Source of the DNA: Atopobium sp. oral taxon 810 str. F0209
Lineage (GTDB): Bacteria > Actinomycetota > Coriobacteriia > Coriobacteriales > Atopobiaceae
Assembly (NCBI RefSeq): GCF_000466405.1
Contig: NZ_KE952934.1
Coordinates: forward strand, 46,343 to 110,342
DNA length: 64,000 bases
Reading direction: 5' to 3'
In this document: positions 61,715 through 64,000 of the stretch, one piece after another
Layout of the letters: each line of letters starts with the position of its first letter
Position numbering within the stretch: position 1 is the first letter of the stretch
Program-made: the position numbers and the translations under genes
Notes under the pieces: model-generated
Told to the model about the DNA's origin: nothing
Seen by the model: only the letters and a program-made list of their open reading frames with translations
Database searches by the model: none

Positions 61715-63052
61715 CTAACTTCGGGAAAGCCACTTTCGACAGCGGACACCCAGCGTCAGCACGTAAGCACATCCAACAATGGCCGACAAAACAGACGAAG
61801 CCAGCGCGAGGGTTGGCACGAGAACAGCGTATCCAGCAACTGCAAGTTCGAACCTCGGTCCCCCACATGCGGAGGTTGCCCCCGCCGGGTCCAGACCCCC
61901 AGCAAACAAGAGAGTGGTGGACATCGAAAGGATCGTACAAATTGCCACTCCCCAATGTATCGATATGGGATGTGCGCAACCGAGAACTCCGGTCACAACA
62001 AGAGCAAGCAACACCACAAAGGCAGTTGCTGGCAAGGAGTCAAGCAGCAATAATTCAAACCTTGAACACGCAATTGCATCGCTCACTAGCCGCACACGCC
62101 CATCGTCCGCAAACACACGCGTGAGCTCTCGTGCTCGCGGGATAAGCGAAACGGTCGCCATCAGCCACATGAGTAGAATGCCAATATCCCCAGGGGCGGC
62201 TGTGAGCAAAGCTCCCAAGGGCACGATGCTCGCTCCCCATACGACCAAATCAGCTATACCCTCACGTTGCCGCACATGCGAAAGCGCTGCCCGAGCGAGA
62301 AAAAAGCGTCTTCCTTTCAGGTTGGGAAGAGCAAGGAAGGGTCGCCGCACAGCCATAAGCTTGCGCCGACGCAGCCTCTCGTAGGCGCCTGGTGCCTGCA
62401 GCGCCCACGAGCGCAGGGGCTGCAACTCTGCATACAGAGCATTGGCCTGCACGAGCAAGGTCATGTCTATACGAAAGAATCTACCAGCCACACGATAGCG
62501 CATAAGACCTACAATCCAGGCGAGCGCAACCGCTCCAAGAAGCGAAACAGCAAGCAAGGTGGCTGTGGCGGCTGGTGTGACGACAGACTGGAGCATCGTA
62601 CCCACAGCAAACCCGAAAAGTACTCCCGCGACTGCCGCAACAAACCCGTTAACGATGAGTCCTTCCCCTATCCATGCCGAAGGCAAAAGCGCACTCGTGA
62701 GCCATAAAATATCTGGATGCGCTAGCTTTACCGGACAGGACAAAAGCCAGTGAGCCGACAACGCGACGCAGGTCATCACTGGAATAATCCAAAGCAGAGC
62801 CGCAAGCTGGGCGCAGGTTGTCGCACCCAGTGCCACTCCCACCTTCGCTGCGGAGTTGAGAAAGGCGAGCCACATAAGAACGAACGCACCGAAGATGAGG
62901 ACGACAGCATAGACTTGGTAGATTCGATCGCTTAGTTTCGCATCCTTCTCGAAATCGCTCCCCGTCACGAGGAGCCAGCGGATGATTTCAGTGCGTCCAT
63001 GGCGTAACCGCAATCTGAGTAGGAGGGCTATGTCATGCAGGACATCAGGCAT
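61715..63052 (-). CDS. Large ABC transporter membrane subunit, GC-rich
   Basis: The 445-residue protein has about ten predicted helices, in two blocks separated by a basic soluble segment (about 235-270, with VRRPFLALPNLKGRRFFLARAALSHVRQREG). Its start overlaps the end of the ATPase gene by 8 nt, so it is the permease partner. No export substrate is indicated; peptide or antibiotic export/immunity is possible. The codon use is visibly more GC-rich than in the rest of the window, a sign of recent transfer. Confidence 0.75.
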   Translation of the reverse strand: MPDVLHDIALLLRLRLRHGRTEIIRWLLVTGSDFEKDAKLSDRIYQVYAVVLIFGAFVLMWLAFLNSAAKVGVALGATTCAQLAALLWIIPVMTCVALSAHWLLSCPVKLAHPDILWLTSALLPSAWIGEGLIVNGFVAAVAGVLFGFAVGTMLQSVVTPAATATLLAVSLLGAVALAWIVGLMRYRVAGRFFRIDMTLLVQANALYAELQPLRSWALQAPGAYERLRRRKLMAVRRPFLALPNLKGRRFFLARAALSHVRQREGIADLVVWGASIVPLGALLTAAPGDIGILLMWLMATVSLIPRARELTRVFADDGRVRLVSDAIACSRFELLLLDSLPATAFVVLLALVVTGVLGCAHPISIHWGVAICTILSMSTTLLFAGGLDPAGATSACGGPRFELAVAGYAVLVPTLALASSVLSAIVGCAYVLTLGVRCRKWLSRS

Positions 63053-63665
63053 AGGAGAGCGCTCCGTCTCTCAAGGCGAGAGTGAAGTTAGGGACGAGAT
63101 CGGACGCATGAGCATGGCAACTTACAAGCACCGACGAGCCTCTCACTGTGAGGGACGTTACCTCACGATCAAGTACAGCGGATGCCTCGGCATCAAGGGG
63201 ACCGTACGGCTCGTCAAGCAAAAGGAGCTTGGGGCGCATGACAAACGCAAGGGAAAGTGCAAGCTTGAGCCGCATTCCGCGCGAATAAGATGAGGGATAT
63301 TGATCTAGAGCGCGCCCGAGGCCAAACTCAGCAAGGAGATCCTGAGCACGGGATAGGCGGTCTTCCATTTTTCCAGCTCTTAACAGCAACTGAACATGTT
63401 CACGTGCGGTCAGATCATCGTAGAAAGAGGGTACGTCACTGACGAATGTGCGGGCGCAGCGGATACCCTCGCCAGCAAAGCAGATCTTCCCTGCCGTTGG
63501 GGCAATCCATCCGGCAAGACACTTGAGCAGCGTGGATTTCCCCGATCCGTTCCTCCCCACGAGGAATGCGATATCGCCCTCCCCCAGCGAAAACGAGATG
63601 TCCTCCCATACAGGTGTCTTCCCATAGGAGAAGGCAAGCTTATCCACATTCAAGATTGCGGCCAT
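63045..63665 (-). CDS. ABC transporter ATPase, GC-rich
   Basis: The 206-residue ATPase has Walker A GRNGSGKST (about 38-46), a signature YSRGMRLKLAL and Walker B LLLLDEPYGPLDAE, with the H-loop as SCHAHASD. This matches the heme- or peptide-exporter-like small ATPases. GGGGGT lies before ATG 63665; upstream Met13 of the longer frame is an alternative. It pairs with the downstream large permease. Confidence 0.88.
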   Translation of the reverse strand: MAAILNVDKLAFSYGKTPVWEDISFSLGEGDIAFLVGRNGSGKSTLLKCLAGWIAPTAGKICFAGEGIRCARTFVSDVPSFYDDLTAREHVQLLLRAGKMEDRLSRAQDLLAEFGLGRALDQYPSSYSRGMRLKLALSLAFVMRPKLLLLDEPYGPLDAEASAVLDREVTSLTVRGSSVLVSCHAHASDLVPNFTLALRDGALSYA

Positions 63666-63733
63666 GTGACCCCCATCCTCTGTGCAAGGCAGAGCAAACA
63701 GGCTCATGCGACAGACTTCATCCGTTCGCCCAC

Positions 63734-63782
63734 GGGGCCCCACGGGCCCCTGCTTCCTTGCAGATAGAATCGCTCTATTATA
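63734..63782 (-). promoter_or_regulatory. Promoter element and GC-rich stem before the ABC genes
   Basis: A TATAAT (63777-63782, minus strand) lies about 112 nt before the ATPase start. A GGGGCCC-CAC-GGGCCCC stem (63734-63750) sits in the leader between them. No convincing -35 was found. Confidence 0.4.
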
Positions 63783-63828
63783 CCTGTGCAGTCTGCCCTG
63801 TCCCGAGGAAGACCCTCCTATCTCGAGC

Positions 63829-63906
63829 TCACGTATGCGGCTCTAAGCCACCTATGAATGGCAGATAAAAGCCTTTCAAAGTGCAGGTAGGTTCTTTCTT
63901 CACCAT
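63829..63906 (-). CDS. 25-residue small ORF with near-ideal ribosome site
   Basis: ATG 63906 is preceded by AGGAGGTGAAG, the best ribosome site in this end of the window. The peptide starts MVKKEPTCTLKGFYLP and ends IGGLEPHT, with one cysteine. It lies 163 nt before the GC-rich ABC ATPase start, on the same strand. It could be a leader peptide, a small secreted or modified peptide exported by the ABC pair, or the remnant of a gene. No family is recognised. Confidence 0.35.
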   Translation of the reverse strand: MVKKEPTCTLKGFYLPFIGGLEPHT

Positions 63907-63908
63907 CT

Positions 63909-64000
63909 TCACCTCCTGAAAGGTTCATCGTTCATCAAGGCAGCATTTTCAGACCCCCATTCGCTCTGAGGGCCGATGTGTGCCATTTGCTGAAATTTGT
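63909..64000 (-). CDS. Possible 3' end of a further upstream ORF
   Basis: An open frame enters from the window's right edge, includes MAHIGPQSEWGSENAAL and MNDEPFRR, and ends with TGA at 63909, two bases before the small ORF's ATG. The close spacing suggests coupling, but 30 codons without an end are weak support. Confidence 0.25.
   Translation of the reverse strand, partial: KFQQMAHIGPQSEWGSENAALMNDEPFRR

Noticed and set aside
61779..62384. A 201-codon plus-strand frame
   Set aside because: It lies opposite the ABC permease in GC-rich DNA, where long chance frames are common.

Overview
The window looks like chromosomal DNA of a mid-GC, Gram-positive-type anaerobe or facultative fermenter, most likely a coriobacterium (Actinomycetota, Atopobiaceae-like). 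The support is AGGAGG-type ribosome binding sites, a sortase-anchored LPQTG surface protein, a dlt-like operon, pyruvate formate-lyase, mannose-family PTS genes and DUF975/DUF2975/DUF3021/DUF4230 membrane proteins. No rRNA, tRNA, CRISPR array or intact insertion sequence was seen. The taxonomic call is an inference.

Layout. 1-3.3 kb: a minus-strand run of degV, rsmJ, azlC, azlD and murB (cut by the window edge). 3.6-5.3 kb: an OPT peptide transporter. 5.6-15.7 kb, plus strand: a DUF975 membrane protein, two tandem response regulator/histidine kinase pairs, then a four-gene acyl-transfer operon (adenylating enzyme, carrier protein, MBOAT acyltransferase, SGNH protein) laid out like dlt but with a changed substrate pocket. 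15.9-22.5 kb, minus: yaaA, bcp, a 3-hydroxyacyl-CoA dehydrogenase, a threonine aldolase-like enzyme, and a three-gene DUF4230 cluster that has a run of nine G at the start of its first gene. 22.7-30.3 kb, plus: a LytTR regulator with its DUF3021 partner, a DUF218 protein, ogt, a Crp/Fnr regulator, and pflA-pflB behind an FNR-like box. 30.7-40 kb: a 5'-truncated ABC ATPase, an LPQTG VWA surface protein, a 7TM sensor/kinase/LuxR-type regulator operon, an iron alcohol dehydrogenase, a flavodoxin, and relics that include a second LPQTG tail. 40-54 kb: small independent units (EamA, TipA-type MerR, tag, rhodanese plus CoA-disulfide reductase, SDR, methyltransferase, VanZ/XRE/DUF2975, ABC-F, and a GntR/ABC operon). 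54.4-59.8 kb, minus: a mannose-family PTS with a SIS enzyme, controlled by a GntR/UTRA regulator and a second UTRA protein with no DNA-binding domain; both promoter regions carry GGTATA/TATACC operators. 59.9-64 kb: hypotheticals, a hisC relic, and a more GC-rich ABC transporter pair preceded by a tiny ORF with a near-ideal ribosome binding site.

Dispersed palindromic elements with GGTTCA/TGAACC ends sit in several intergenic gaps and explain much of the otherwise empty sequence. The most promising under-described systems are the dlt-like operon with its altered adenylation pocket, the paired full-length and HTH-less UTRA proteins of the PTS locus, and the split 7TM sensory system beside the LPQTG adhesin.
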